NCBI RefSeq assembly: GCF_900176135.1
Contig: NZ_FWWW01000053.1
Coordinates: 1-42,141 of the forward strand
Reading direction: 5' to 3'
DNA: 42,141 bases
Source: Hymenobacter roseosalivarius DSM 11622
GTDB taxonomy: Bacteria; Bacteroidota; Bacteroidia; Cytophagales; Hymenobacteraceae
Every line of letters begins with the position of its first letter. Position 1 is the first letter of the stretch. Positions 25,886-34,246 of this stretch are shown in pieces. A model generated the notes under the pieces. That model worked only from the letters and a program-made list of their open reading frames with translations. It searched no databases and was not told where the DNA came from. Made by a program: the position numbers and the translations under genes.

Positions 25886-28507
25886 TTATTTCCCCTTGCC
25901 CTTAGTCAAGTCCGTGTCATCGTCGCTTGGCTCGGGGGCTTCCTCCGGCCGCTCATCGCTGGCCAGATTCGTCTTCTCACCGCTCTTGCTTACAGCAAAG
26001 GTGAGCTCTTCAGCCCCTTCCGCGAAGTCAGCGGTAATTACATCACCCTGAGCGATTTCGGCTTTCAGGATTTCCTCCGCAATCGGGTCTTCGATATACT
26101 TCTGGATAGCCCGGTTCAGCGGACGTGCACCATACTTCGGGTCGTAGCCCTTGTCAGCAACGAAGTCTTTAGCGGCTTCGGTTAGCTCCACTTTGTAGCC
26201 CAAGGTTTGAATGCGCGACAGAAGCTTAGCCAGCGAGATGTCGATGATTTTGTGAATGTCTTTCTTATCCAGAGAGTTAAAGACAATCACATCGTCTAGG
26301 CGGTTCAGGAACTCCGGCGAAAAGGTCTTGCGCAAGGCATTCGTGATGGTGCCCTTCATCATATCATCCATGTTGTCCATCCGGGTTTTCGTGCCGAAGC
26401 CGATACCCGCCCCGAAGTCCTGCAAATCGCGGGCACCGATGTTGGAGGTCATAATGATAATCGTGTTGCGAAAGTCCACCTTACGGCCCAGGCCGTCGGT
26501 GAGGATACCGTCGTCGAGTACTTGCAGCAGCAGGTTGTACACGTCGGGGTGAGCCTTCTCAATCTCGTCGAGCAGGATAACCGAGTATGGCTTGCGACGA
26601 ATCTTCTCCGTCAGCTGACCACCTTCTTCGTAACCTACGTAGCCGGGAGGCGCGCCCACCAGGCGCGATACGCTGAATTTCTCCATGTACTCACTCATGT
26701 CGATGCGCACGAGTGAATCCTCTTTATCAAACAGATAAGTAGAAAGCACCTTAGCCAGCTCCGTCTTACCTACACCCGTTGGGCCAAGAAAAACAAACGA
26801 GCCGATAGGCTTCTTGGGGTCTTTCAAGCCTACACGCGTACGCTGGATAGCTTTCACCAATTGCTTGATGGCTTTATCCTGGCCAATAACTTTGCCTTGC
26901 AGCTCCTCACCCATGTTGAGCAGCTTCTGGCTTTCGTTCTGGGCCACACGCACCACCGGAATCCCAGTCATCATGGCGATTACCTCAGCCACGTTTTCTT
27001 CTTTCACGGTATAGCGCTTCTTCTTGGTCTCATCTTCCCAGCTTTTCTTAGCTGAGTCGAGTTGCTCCAGAAGCTTCTTCTCTTTGTCGCGAAGCTGAGC
27101 GGCTTCTTCGTATTTCTGCGACTTCACCACTCGGTTTTTCTCGCCCTTAATATTCTCAATCTGCTCTTCGAGCTTGAGAATATCCTCAGGCACTACGATG
27201 TTGTTGATGTGCACACGGGCACCAGCCTCGTCCAGAATATCGATGGCCTTATCGGGCAGAAACCGGTCGGACATATAGCGGTCGGATAGCTTCACGCACG
27301 ACTCGATGGCCTTATCAGTGTACACGACATGGTGGTGATCCTGATACTTGTCCTTGATGTTGTGCAGGATTTCAATCGTCTCCTCGGGCGTGGTGGGGTC
27401 CACCATCACCATCTGGAAACGACGGGCCAAAGCACCATCTTTCTCGATGTACTGACGATATTCATCCAACGTAGTAGCGCCGATACATTGAATCTCGCCG
27501 CGGGCCAGAGCGGGTTTAAACATGTTGGATGCGTCCAGCGAGCCGGAAGCTCCACCAGCACCTACAATCGTGTGCAGCTCGTCAATAAAGAGGATAACGT
27601 CGGGCGACTTTTCCAGTTCGTTCATCACGGCCTTCATGCGCTCCTCAAATTGCCCCCTGTACTTGGTACCGGCCACCAGCGAAGCCAAATCCAGTGTCAC
27701 CACGCGCTTGCCGAAGAGCACGCGCGACACTTTCTTTTGGATGATGCGCAGGGCCAGACCTTCCGCAATAGCTGTTTTACCAACACCGGGCTCACCGATG
27801 AGGATAGGGTTGTTCTTTTTGCGACGCGAGAGAATCTGCGCCACGCGTTCAATCTCTTTCTCGCGGCCTACGATAGGGTCGAGCTTGTCATCTTCGGCCA
27901 GCTTGGTCAGGTCGCGGCCGAAGTTGTCGAGCACGGGCGTACGCGACTTCTCGCCGGGCTTTTTCGCCGCCGAGCTGCTGCTGCCCGAGCTGCTGCCGCG
28001 GCCGGAGCCGCCGAAGAGCTTGTCGTTGTCGTCGTCGTCGGTGTCGGGGGCGCGGTCGGTGGGGGCAGGGTTGCCGTGATAGTCCAGCGAGTCGCGTACG
28101 GATTCGTAGTTCACGTTGAATTTGCTGAGGATTTGCGAAGAAATATTGTCTTCATCACGCAGAATCGACAGAAGCAGGTGCTCGGTGCCGATAATTTCGC
28201 TCTTGAAGATTTTAGCCTCCAGATAGGTGATCTTGAGTACTTTCTCGGTTTGTTTGGTCAGCGGAATTGAGCCGGTAATGCTCGTGCCTTGCGTAGCCGT
28301 GTTGCGGGTGGCTTGTTCCAGTGCGTACTTAAGCTCTTCCACCGACACACCCAATTTCTTGAGCAGTCCAATGGCCGTGCCTTCGCCTTCGCGGATCATG
28401 CCCAGCAATAGGTGTTCGGTACCGATATAATCGTGCCCGAGGCGGATGGCTTCTTCCCGGCTCAAAGAGATGACCTCTTTGACTCGATTTGAGAATTTAG
28501 CTTCCAT
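25886..28507 (-). CDS. clpC: ATP-dependent Clp protease ATP-binding subunit ClpC
   Basis: An 873-residue AAA+ unfoldase that feeds proteins to ClpP. Two Clp N-terminal repeats (about 1-150) are followed by a Gly/Ser-rich linker (about 155-180), the first ATPase domain with Walker A GEPGVGKT (about 238), a middle coiled-coil with a UVR-like segment (about 400-460) and the second ATPase domain with Walker A GPTGVGKT (about 575) and MTSNIGA sensor. The ending includes KYGARPLNRAIQKYIEDP. All ATPase motifs are intact. Length is somewhat above typical ClpC because of the linker and an acidic tail. ClpP is not in the window. Confidence 0.97.
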   Translation of the reverse strand: MEAKFSNRVKEVISLSREEAIRLGHDYIGTEHLLLGMIREGEGTAIGLLKKLGVSVEELKYALEQATRNTATQGTSITGSIPLTKQTEKVLKITYLEAKIFKSEIIGTEHLLLSILRDEDNISSQILSKFNVNYESVRDSLDYHGNPAPTDRAPDTDDDDNDKLFGGSGRGSSSGSSSSAAKKPGEKSRTPVLDNFGRDLTKLAEDDKLDPIVGREKEIERVAQILSRRKKNNPILIGEPGVGKTAIAEGLALRIIQKKVSRVLFGKRVVTLDLASLVAGTKYRGQFEERMKAVMNELEKSPDVILFIDELHTIVGAGGASGSLDASNMFKPALARGEIQCIGATTLDEYRQYIEKDGALARRFQMVMVDPTTPEETIEILHNIKDKYQDHHHVVYTDKAIESCVKLSDRYMSDRFLPDKAIDILDEAGARVHINNIVVPEDILKLEEQIENIKGEKNRVVKSQKYEEAAQLRDKEKKLLEQLDSAKKSWEDETKKKRYTVKEENVAEVIAMMTGIPVVRVAQNESQKLLNMGEELQGKVIGQDKAIKQLVKAIQRTRVGLKDPKKPIGSFVFLGPTGVGKTELAKVLSTYLFDKEDSLVRIDMSEYMEKFSVSRLVGAPPGYVGYEEGGQLTEKIRRKPYSVILLDEIEKAHPDVYNLLLQVLDDGILTDGLGRKVDFRNTIIIMTSNIGARDLQDFGAGIGFGTKTRMDNMDDMMKGTITNALRKTFSPEFLNRLDDVIVFNSLDKKDIHKIIDISLAKLLSRIQTLGYKVELTEAAKDFVADKGYDPKYGARPLNRAIQKYIEDPIAEEILKAEIAQGDVITADFAEGAEELTFAVSKSGEKTNLASDERPEEAPEPSDDDTDLTKGKGK

Positions 28508-28620
28508 GCAGATAAGGTAGTGAAGAAAATATAGATCCCCGCCGATAAAAGCGGGTTGGGCCGGATCAACCTGAAAACAGGAAAGGGCGGGCGAAGGTTC
28601 GGGGGCAGCGCTAAGGAAAT

Positions 28621-29253
28621 CTACGCGAGATAGCTGCCAGCGTTGGGTCCCTGCGAAAAGAGTAGGTCCAATATGCTTAAATGAGGAACAAATTGCAGGC
28701 CAAAGGTCTGCGAATAAGGCCGCACCCAGTCGGGGTCGGACGGAGTGTCAGGTTCAGTGGGAGCAGGCGCTTTGGGTGTCAGCCAATCGCGCCGGTCTCG
28801 CACCGTAGGGTTGGGGTAGGAGGAATGATATTCAGGGGTAAATGCCACCGGAATTCGCAGCCGCAGGCATCGTAAGTAGAAGTGCAGTAAGGTGAGGTTA
28901 AGGTCAAAAAGCAGCGGTGGTTTTTGTACGTAGATATCGTGCAGATAGTCGGCGTAATATTCAAAATACGGACTGCCACCATAAGCGGTTTGCAGCGTGC
29001 GCCAATGCTGGTGGACCCAGTTTTGCCGATAATCTATCTCTAACGCTGCTGTTTTGACTTTCTCGCTCCGATTACCATCCACCACGGGCACTGTAAGCGG
29101 CTTTACGCCCTGGGCCGTGAGAATAAGACACCGATTGCGATAGGTTTGCTTGCGATAGTTTTCGTGGCTCTCCAGTAACAAAGAATCGGCCCCCACTAGT
29201 TCGGCGAAAAAGGCAATCGGCGGATTATAAGGCAATTCAAATAAGATGGGCAT
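28621..29253 (-). CDS. WbqC-like family protein
   Basis: A 210-residue soluble protein. Family-like stretches are LPYNPPIAFFAELV near the N-terminus, ENYRKQTYRNRC (about 29), VKPLTVPV (about 50), QNWVHQHWRTLQTAYGGSPYFEYY (about 77-100) and, near the end, PHLSILDLLFSQGPN. WbqC-like proteins are found with envelope or signal-peptidase genes in Bacteroidota; the reaction is not known. It runs against the gene at 29342 on the other strand, with about 90 bases between the two starts. Confidence 0.85.
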   Translation of the reverse strand: MPILFELPYNPPIAFFAELVGADSLLLESHENYRKQTYRNRCLILTAQGVKPLTVPVVDGNRSEKVKTAALEIDYRQNWVHQHWRTLQTAYGGSPYFEYYADYLHDIYVQKPPLLFDLNLTLLHFYLRCLRLRIPVAFTPEYHSSYPNPTVRDRRDWLTPKAPAPTEPDTPSDPDWVRPYSQTFGLQFVPHLSILDLLFSQGPNAGSYLA

Positions 29254-29341
29254 TGAAGCGGATAAATGAGGGGCGGCGAGCGAAGGCGCTGCAATAGTAA
29301 GGAGTTCGGGAGTACTTTCGCGGCGCCATTAATCAGTCAAA

Positions 29342-30232
29342 ATGACAAAATTCTTCACCCAGCGGTTGCTCACTGGGCTGCTTCTGCTCAGCCATACCCT
29401 GGTAGCTCAGGCCCAAAAACCGGCCTTATTGCTCGACGTAGTACGCTTTCGCAATGAAAACACCGCCATAAAAGGGGCCGTTGTTGAGTTGTACGTAACC
29501 GTAGCCGGCCAGGCTCTGCTTTATCGGAAGCGGGCGCCGAAGGTGTTTCAGGCGGCGGCGGTGGTTATGCTGGAGGCCCGGCGTCCCGATGGCTCCGCGG
29601 CGTATCAGGAAACTATTACCCTGAAGCCACCCGTACTCAACGACACCAGCAGCGCGCTAAAAAATCCCGTCAACTTTCAAAAGCGCATCGAGCTGCCCGA
29701 CGGTCAGTACACGCTACGGGCGACGGTGCAGGACCAGACCAGCAAAAAGAGCCTCGGCAAGCTGGAGCAGTCATTGACGCTGGATTTTGATCAGGAGAAG
29801 ACGCGGCTGAGTGATATTGTGCTGCTAAGTCGGGTGGGGGGCAAATCGGCCGTGGAAGGCGACAATTTCACGCGTGGCGGCTACAGTCTGGCGCGTACGC
29901 CCAACGGCCTATATGCCCGCGGCGCCGACCGACTGGCTTGGTATGCCGAACTCTATGATGCGCCCTCGCCCTTGGTGCTGGCCACCCGCGCCAGAATACG
30001 CTCAGCAGCTGGTGGCCCCGATGTCATGACCGCCGCCGGCTTGGCTCGCCCCGTAGCCGGGGCTCCTCATTTGGTGCTAGGCGATATGAACATCGCTAAC
30101 CTGATGGCCGGCGACTATAACCTGATCATAGAAGTGCGCGACGCCAAAGGCAAGCTATTGACCTCGCAAACTGCCCGTCTCCAACGCCGCCCCGACGAGT
30201 ACGCGCCCGCCGCTGCGACTGTGCCCCGATGA
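29342..30232 (+). CDS. Hypothetical exported protein, GWxTD-like N-terminal fold
   Basis: A 296-residue secreted protein with signal peptide MTKFFTQRLLTGLLLLSHTL (cleaved near AQA). Residues about 30-145 have the alternating strands of an adhesive or Ig-like domain (RFRNENTAIKGAVVELYVTV and ELPDGQYTLRATVQDQ), similar in style to the N-terminal part of GWxTD-motif proteins, but no GWxTD sequence is present. A second similar domain may cover 150-290. Its stop overlaps the next start by four bases (ATGA), so it is translationally coupled to the acyltransferase. Confidence 0.7.
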   Translation: MTKFFTQRLLTGLLLLSHTLVAQAQKPALLLDVVRFRNENTAIKGAVVELYVTVAGQALLYRKRAPKVFQAAAVVMLEARRPDGSAAYQETITLKPPVLNDTSSALKNPVNFQKRIELPDGQYTLRATVQDQTSKKSLGKLEQSLTLDFDQEKTRLSDIVLLSRVGGKSAVEGDNFTRGGYSLARTPNGLYARGADRLAWYAELYDAPSPLVLATRARIRSAAGGPDVMTAAGLARPVAGAPHLVLGDMNIANLMAGDYNLIIEVRDAKGKLLTSQTARLQRRPDEYAPAAATVPR

Positions 30233-31131
30233 AAAAAGCCCCCCAGAAACCTTATCCGTGGTATTACCGCCCCCTTGAATGGATGCTGACTGGCTTGGCG
30301 CACTTGCCGCTTTCGGTGCTGTACGTGGTGGCCGACGGGTTTTATCTGGTGATGGCCTACGGGTTGCGCTACCGAAAGCGGGTGGTGCTGACGAACCTGC
30401 GTAACTCTTTTCCCGAGAAAACAGAGGCACAAATTCAGCACCTAGCAAAGGATTTTTACCGGCACTTTGCCGAACTGCTGGTAGAAATTCTGAAGCTGGG
30501 GGACATTTCTGCCGCTGAGTTGAAACAGCGGGTGCATATGCCCAACCCGGAAGTACTGGAGAAACTGCTGGCTAAAGGCGGCCCGGTGCTGGCGTTAGGC
30601 TCGCACGCGGGCAACTGGGAGTGGATTATCACAGCTGGGGCAGTCTGGCTGGGGCCACGGGCGGATGGTGTGTATAAGCCGCTGGCCAATCCGTTTTTCG
30701 AAGATTTCGTGTACCGCCTGCGTACCCAGACGGGCGCTCGGCTCGTGCCTATGCGCGATACATTGCGCCACCTAGTGCGCCACCGCAACGAAGGTCGGGT
30801 GCTCAGTATGCTTAGCGACCAAAGTCCCAGCCGCGCCGATCAGCAGTATTGGACCCAGTTCCTGCACCAGGAAACGGCGTTTTATACTGGCGCTGATAAG
30901 CTGGCAGCGCAGTTTCATTGCCCCGTAGTATACGTCAGCATCCGTCGCCAGCGGCGTGGCTACTACGAAATGCGCCTTGTCGAGCTCTACGACGGCGAAA
31001 CTTCCTTACCCAAAGACGGCCACCAGATTACTGAAGCCTTCGCCCGCCAGCTAGAGCGCGACATTCAAGCGGCCCCCGCTGATTATTTATGGTCGCACCG
31101 GCGCTGGAAGCATAAGATGGTGAAATGGTGA
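30229..31131 (+). CDS. Lysophospholipid/lipid A acyltransferase (LpxL/HtrB-like)
   Basis: A 300-residue inner-membrane-associated acyltransferase. Residues about 15-45 form a hydrophobic anchor. The catalytic histidine lies in LGSHAGNWEW (about 124), the family's H-x-GNWE version of the HX4D motif; SDQSPSRAD (about 200) and KLAAQFHCPVVYVSIRR (about 225) complete the fold. In Gram-negative bacteria such enzymes add a secondary acyl chain to lipid A; Bacteroidota also use related enzymes for ornithine or glycine lipids. The start contains the A6GC6 word. The last codons (MVKW) lie inside an inverted repeat. Confidence 0.92.
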   Translation: MKKAPQKPYPWYYRPLEWMLTGLAHLPLSVLYVVADGFYLVMAYGLRYRKRVVLTNLRNSFPEKTEAQIQHLAKDFYRHFAELLVEILKLGDISAAELKQRVHMPNPEVLEKLLAKGGPVLALGSHAGNWEWIITAGAVWLGPRADGVYKPLANPFFEDFVYRLRTQTGARLVPMRDTLRHLVRHRNEGRVLSMLSDQSPSRADQQYWTQFLHQETAFYTGADKLAAQFHCPVVYVSIRRQRRGYYEMRLVELYDGETSLPKDGHQITEAFARQLERDIQAAPADYLWSHRRWKHKMVKW

Positions 31132-31225
31132 GTGGTGAAATGGTGAGTTTGACCTTCTTGAGGCGCAGACCGCGCAGATGGCGCAACCTAAGCATCAAAC
31201 TCACCATTTCACCACTTCACCATTT
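31123..31225. repeat. Inverted repeat joining acyltransferase 3' end and the YciO gene
   Basis: The arm at 31123-31152 (built of TGGTGAAA/TGGTGAG units) is repeated inverted at 31195-31225 with a one-base gap. The acyltransferase stop codon (31129-31131) falls inside the left arm. The two genes converge here, so the hairpin may act as a terminator for both. Confidence 0.75.
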
Positions 31226-31229
31226 TACC

Positions 31230-31859
31230 TTACAAGTACTGCTCGATGTCGCCGGCGCCCTGGCGGATAATGTCGAAGTCGTCATTGGTGCAGTCGACGA
31301 CGGTGCTGGCGGTGTTGTTGCCGAAGCCGCCGTCGATAACCAGGTCTACCAGGGAGCGGTACTTCTCAAAAATCAGGTCAGGGTCGGTGGAATACTCAAT
31401 CAGGGCGTCGTCGTCGTGAATGGAAGTGCTGACGATGGGGTTGCCCAATTCGCGCACCATACCCAGGCAGATGTTATGGTCGGGAACGCGGATGCCCACG
31501 GTTTTGCGCTTCACGCCGCCGTAGCGCGGAGCTTTAGGACTGGCCTCGAATATGAACGTGAAAGGGCCGGGTAGCGCTTTCCTCAGCACTTTGTACACCG
31601 GCGTGGTGATACCGTGGGCATAGTCGGTGATGTGAGAAAGGTCGTGGCAAATAAAGGAAAGATTGGCTTTCTCCGGGTGAATTCCCTTGATACGACACAG
31701 CTTTTCCACTGCTTTCGCATTATGAATGTCACAGCCTAAACCGTAAATCGTATCCGTGGGATAGATGATAACTCCCCCCTTGCGCAGCACTTCCACAGCT
31801 TGCAGCAAACGGTTCTGGGGCGGATTATCGGGGTGGATGCGGAGGAGTGTGGCGGCCAT
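31230..31859 (-). CDS. YciO/Sua5-family protein (threonylcarbamoyl-AMP synthase-like)
   Basis: A 209-residue protein from ATG 31859 (MAATLLRIHPDNPP); the longest frame from 32060 adds an implausible leader crossing a terminator. The start RIHPDNPP, GGVIIYPTDTIYGLGCD (about 30-46), FICHDLSHITDY, PGPFTFIFEA, KRKTVGIRVPDH and PIVSTSIH match the YrdC-like fold, and the overall sequence and length agree best with YciO rather than the longer Sua5. The fold makes threonylcarbamoyl-AMP for tRNA modification in TsaC; the role of YciO is less certain. Confidence 0.92.
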   Translation of the reverse strand: MAATLLRIHPDNPPQNRLLQAVEVLRKGGVIIYPTDTIYGLGCDIHNAKAVEKLCRIKGIHPEKANLSFICHDLSHITDYAHGITTPVYKVLRKALPGPFTFIFEASPKAPRYGGVKRKTVGIRVPDHNICLGMVRELGNPIVSTSIHDDDALIEYSTDPDLIFEKYRSLVDLVIDGGFGNNTASTVVDCTNDDFDIIRQGAGDIEQYL

Positions 31860-31999
31860 GAGCGGGCGAATAAAAGGTGAAGGAATCGGGTAAATACCGG
31901 CGTCGGGCCGGAATCGGGCAAGGTACTGCAGTAGGTAGATAACTGCCACTCCTTCGCATTTTTTTTGGTGAAGGTTGCTTTGCCAACGTTTTAAATCCA

Positions 32000-32046
32000 A
32001 AAAAAGCCCCCCAGCCGATCTTACCAGAACACTGGGGGGCTTTTTT
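32000..32046. terminator. Terminator with C6/G6 arms
   Basis: AAAAAAGCCCCCCAG and CTGGGGGGCTTTTTT form a 15-bp perfect stem around a 17-base loop. It lies upstream of both YciO (minus) and MltG (plus), so it would block read-through into or from the promoter region. Confidence 0.85.
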
Positions 32047-32077
32047 CGCGTTAGCAACACCGGAAGTATAGAACGTG

Positions 32078-32085
32078 TACTTTTG
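32078..32085 (+). promoter_or_regulatory. -7 promoter element before mltG
   Basis: TACTTTTG matches the Bacteroidota -7 consensus TAnnTTTG and lies about 78 bases before the MltG start. No clear TTG -33 element is at the right spacing, so the call is tentative. Confidence 0.45.
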
Positions 32086-32162
32086 AGCCCGAAAAAATAA
32101 GCTGATTACCAGCGCCCGGCGCGTTGCCAGTTCTTCCTTAATAGCTGTATCCTACCCTTCTT

Positions 32163-33239
32163 ATGTCACAACTTACCCGCGCCGAATCGAAAGCCAAAGC
32201 CCAGAAGCGTCGCAACCGTTTTGCCGCCGTAGTAGCCGTGCTCGGCGTCCTGTTCGTGTCGTTCTCTTATTATTTCTACCAGGTTTTTTACACGCCCAAT
32301 GTCGAAACCAAAGGCCAGCCGACTTATGTGCTTATCCGGCAGGGCCAGAGCTATAAGGCCGTCATGGACTCGATTGATGCTACGGGCGTTGTGATAGATC
32401 GGCTCTCCTTTCGCTTCGTGGCTAAGCTTATGAAGTACAACGAGCTGGTGAAGCCGGGCCGCTACGAGCTGAAAGATGACTACACCAACCGCGAGCTGGT
32501 CAATGATTTACGCCGTGGTATTCAGTCGCCGCTCAAGCTTACCTTCCAGAATATTCGCCTGCGCCAGGACCTTGCCGCGAAGCTGAGCACCACCATCGAC
32601 GCCCGCCCAAATGAGTTCGATAGCCTGCTCAGCAGCCCTAGCTACACCCGCTCGCTGGGCTTCGATACCACGAGCATTCTTAGCATGTTCATTCCTAATA
32701 CGTATGAGCTATACTGGAATACCTCGGCCGAAAACCTCATGCAGCGCATGAAAAAGGAGTACGACAAGTTCTGGACGCCCGCCCGCGACGCCAAAGCCAA
32801 AGCCCTGAACCTGAGCCGCACCCAGGTCAGCACGCTGGCCAGCATCGTGGAGGCCGAACAGCAGCAGCACGCTGACGAGCGCCCTCGCGTGGCTGGCGTC
32901 TACCTCAACCGGCTGGAGCGCGGCATGCTGCTCCAGGCCGACCCCACGGTGGTGTATGCCAACGGCGACTTCGGCATCAAGCGCGTTTTAAACGTACACC
33001 TGGCGAAAGACTCGCCCTACAATACTTACAAATACAAAGGTTTGCCCCCCGGCCCGATCAATCTGCCCAGCATTGCTAGCATTGATGCCGTGCTGAACCC
33101 CGAGGAGCACAAGTACATTTATTTCTGCGCCAAAGAAGATTTCAGCGGCTACCACGCCTTCGCCACCAACGAGCGCGACCACCTGCTGAATGCCCGCCGC
33201 TACCAGGCTGCCCTCACGCGGAGCGGGATTATGAAGTAA
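32163..33239 (+). CDS. mltG: Endolytic murein transglycosylase MltG
   Basis: A 358-residue inner-membrane enzyme that cuts growing glycan strands and so sets their length. A basic N-terminus and one membrane helix (about 22-42) are followed by a LysM-like subdomain (about 55-120) and the YceG catalytic domain. The catalytic glutamate is in SIVEAEQQ (about 231), followed by RPRVAGVYLNRL, LQADPTVVYA and YNTYKYKGLPPGPI, all diagnostic of MltG. Length is normal. Transcription likely starts near the TACTTTTG element upstream. Confidence 0.96.
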   Translation: MSQLTRAESKAKAQKRRNRFAAVVAVLGVLFVSFSYYFYQVFYTPNVETKGQPTYVLIRQGQSYKAVMDSIDATGVVIDRLSFRFVAKLMKYNELVKPGRYELKDDYTNRELVNDLRRGIQSPLKLTFQNIRLRQDLAAKLSTTIDARPNEFDSLLSSPSYTRSLGFDTTSILSMFIPNTYELYWNTSAENLMQRMKKEYDKFWTPARDAKAKALNLSRTQVSTLASIVEAEQQQHADERPRVAGVYLNRLERGMLLQADPTVVYANGDFGIKRVLNVHLAKDSPYNTYKYKGLPPGPINLPSIASIDAVLNPEEHKYIYFCAKEDFSGYHAFATNERDHLLNARRYQAALTRSGIMK

Positions 33240-33302
33240 TAATAAGCTTTATGATAGCAGTCGGAGGATTAGGGAATTCATATTGTAGTAGCACAGAATA
33301 GG

Positions 33303-33617
33303 ATGAATACAGTTAGGCTAACCTTTGAAGGCTACAACCAGACTTTCGAAGCTCCAATGCGAGAAATTACTAGAAATGAGGAAGAATTACTCGATATATG
33401 GCCGTATATCGAGTCGATACCTGCTACTGATTTGGAAGGATTTGAAATTTTAAATGTGCTATATGTTTACAGAAACGCTAGTAACCTTTTTGAACATATA
33501 CTGATAGGGACGGAAAACGAGAATGTGTTTTTGGTAATTATCATTCATATAGAACATTTGAAAATTCACGGTCATTACTTATTAAACGTGGTTAAGATGT
33601 ACGGCTTAACAGAATAA
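33303..33617 (+). CDS. Small AT-rich orphan protein, 104 residues
   Basis: I do not recognise this gene. It is soluble and acidic to neutral, with hydrophobic strands near the end (NVFLVIIIHIEHLKIHGHYLL). It and the 60 bases before it are clearly more AT-rich than the flanking mltG and thioesterase genes, suggesting transfer into an otherwise conserved row. Its stop lies three bases before the thioesterase start, so it may now be co-transcribed with it. An immunity-type or other small accessory role is possible but has no direct support. Confidence 0.6.
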   Translation: MNTVRLTFEGYNQTFEAPMREITRNEEELLDIWPYIESIPATDLEGFEILNVLYVYRNASNLFEHILIGTENENVFLVIIIHIEHLKIHGHYLLNVVKMYGLTE

Positions 33618-33620
33618 TTT

Positions 33621-34124
33621 ATGTACTCTTCCGACATCCAAATCCGCGTCCGCTACGCCGAAACCGACCAGATGGGCTACGTGTACCACGGCAACTACGC
33701 GGCGTATTTTGAGGTAGCCCGCACGGAAGCATTTCGGCAGCTCGGTATCCGCTACAAAGACCTGGAGGCCGACGGCGTAGGTATGCCCGTAGGCGAGATT
33801 CGGACCCGCTTCCGTCGCCCCGCCCGCTACGATGACCTGCTGACCGTTCGACTATTGCTGCGCCAGCCAGCGGAAGGATCAAGGGTGTTGTTTGAGTACG
33901 AGATTTACAACGAAGCCCTGGAACTACTCACCGAGGGCCACACGCTGATGGTGTTCGTGAGCACGGCAACGGGCCGGCCGGTTCCCATCCCGGATGCCAT
34001 TCAAACCAAGCTCGCCCCGTACTTTACCGACGACGAAACGGCTGGGCCACTTACACCTACCTCGTCCAAATTGCCCCCCGACGCGCCCGCGCCGGCGGCT
34101 TTTGCTCCCAAAAAGGACAAGTAG
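33621..34124 (+). CDS. Acyl-CoA thioesterase (YbgC/FadM-like hotdog fold)
   Basis: A 167-residue hotdog-fold enzyme that hydrolyses acyl-CoA. The active-site signature of the 4-hydroxybenzoyl-CoA thioesterase family is VRYAETDQMGYVYHGNYAAYFE (aspartate at about 16), shown in parts as VRYAETDQMGY and HGNYAAYFE. PVGEIRTRFRRPARYDDLLTV follows in the middle. The last 30 residues are a Pro/Ala-rich tail not part of the fold. Physiological substrate unknown. Confidence 0.92.
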   Translation: MYSSDIQIRVRYAETDQMGYVYHGNYAAYFEVARTEAFRQLGIRYKDLEADGVGMPVGEIRTRFRRPARYDDLLTVRLLLRQPAEGSRVLFEYEIYNEALELLTEGHTLMVFVSTATGRPVPIPDAIQTKLAPYFTDDETAGPLTPTSSKLPPDAPAPAAFAPKKDK

Positions 34125-34246
34125 CGGCTCTCAATTCCGGGTAGCTTCGGATTTATAAGTTAAAATGGCCCGACAGGAAATCGGGGAGTGATGAACACCT
34201 GTTGGGAGGCAAATTGTTATGTCGATTGTAAGCTGACCATTGACCT

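Noticed and set aside
27329..28270. 313-codon open frame on the plus strand
   Set aside because: Antisense to clpC, with low-complexity His/Val/Gly runs; a shadow frame.
31125..31574. 149-codon open frame on the plus strand
   Set aside because: Mostly antisense to the YciO gene and begins inside an inverted repeat.
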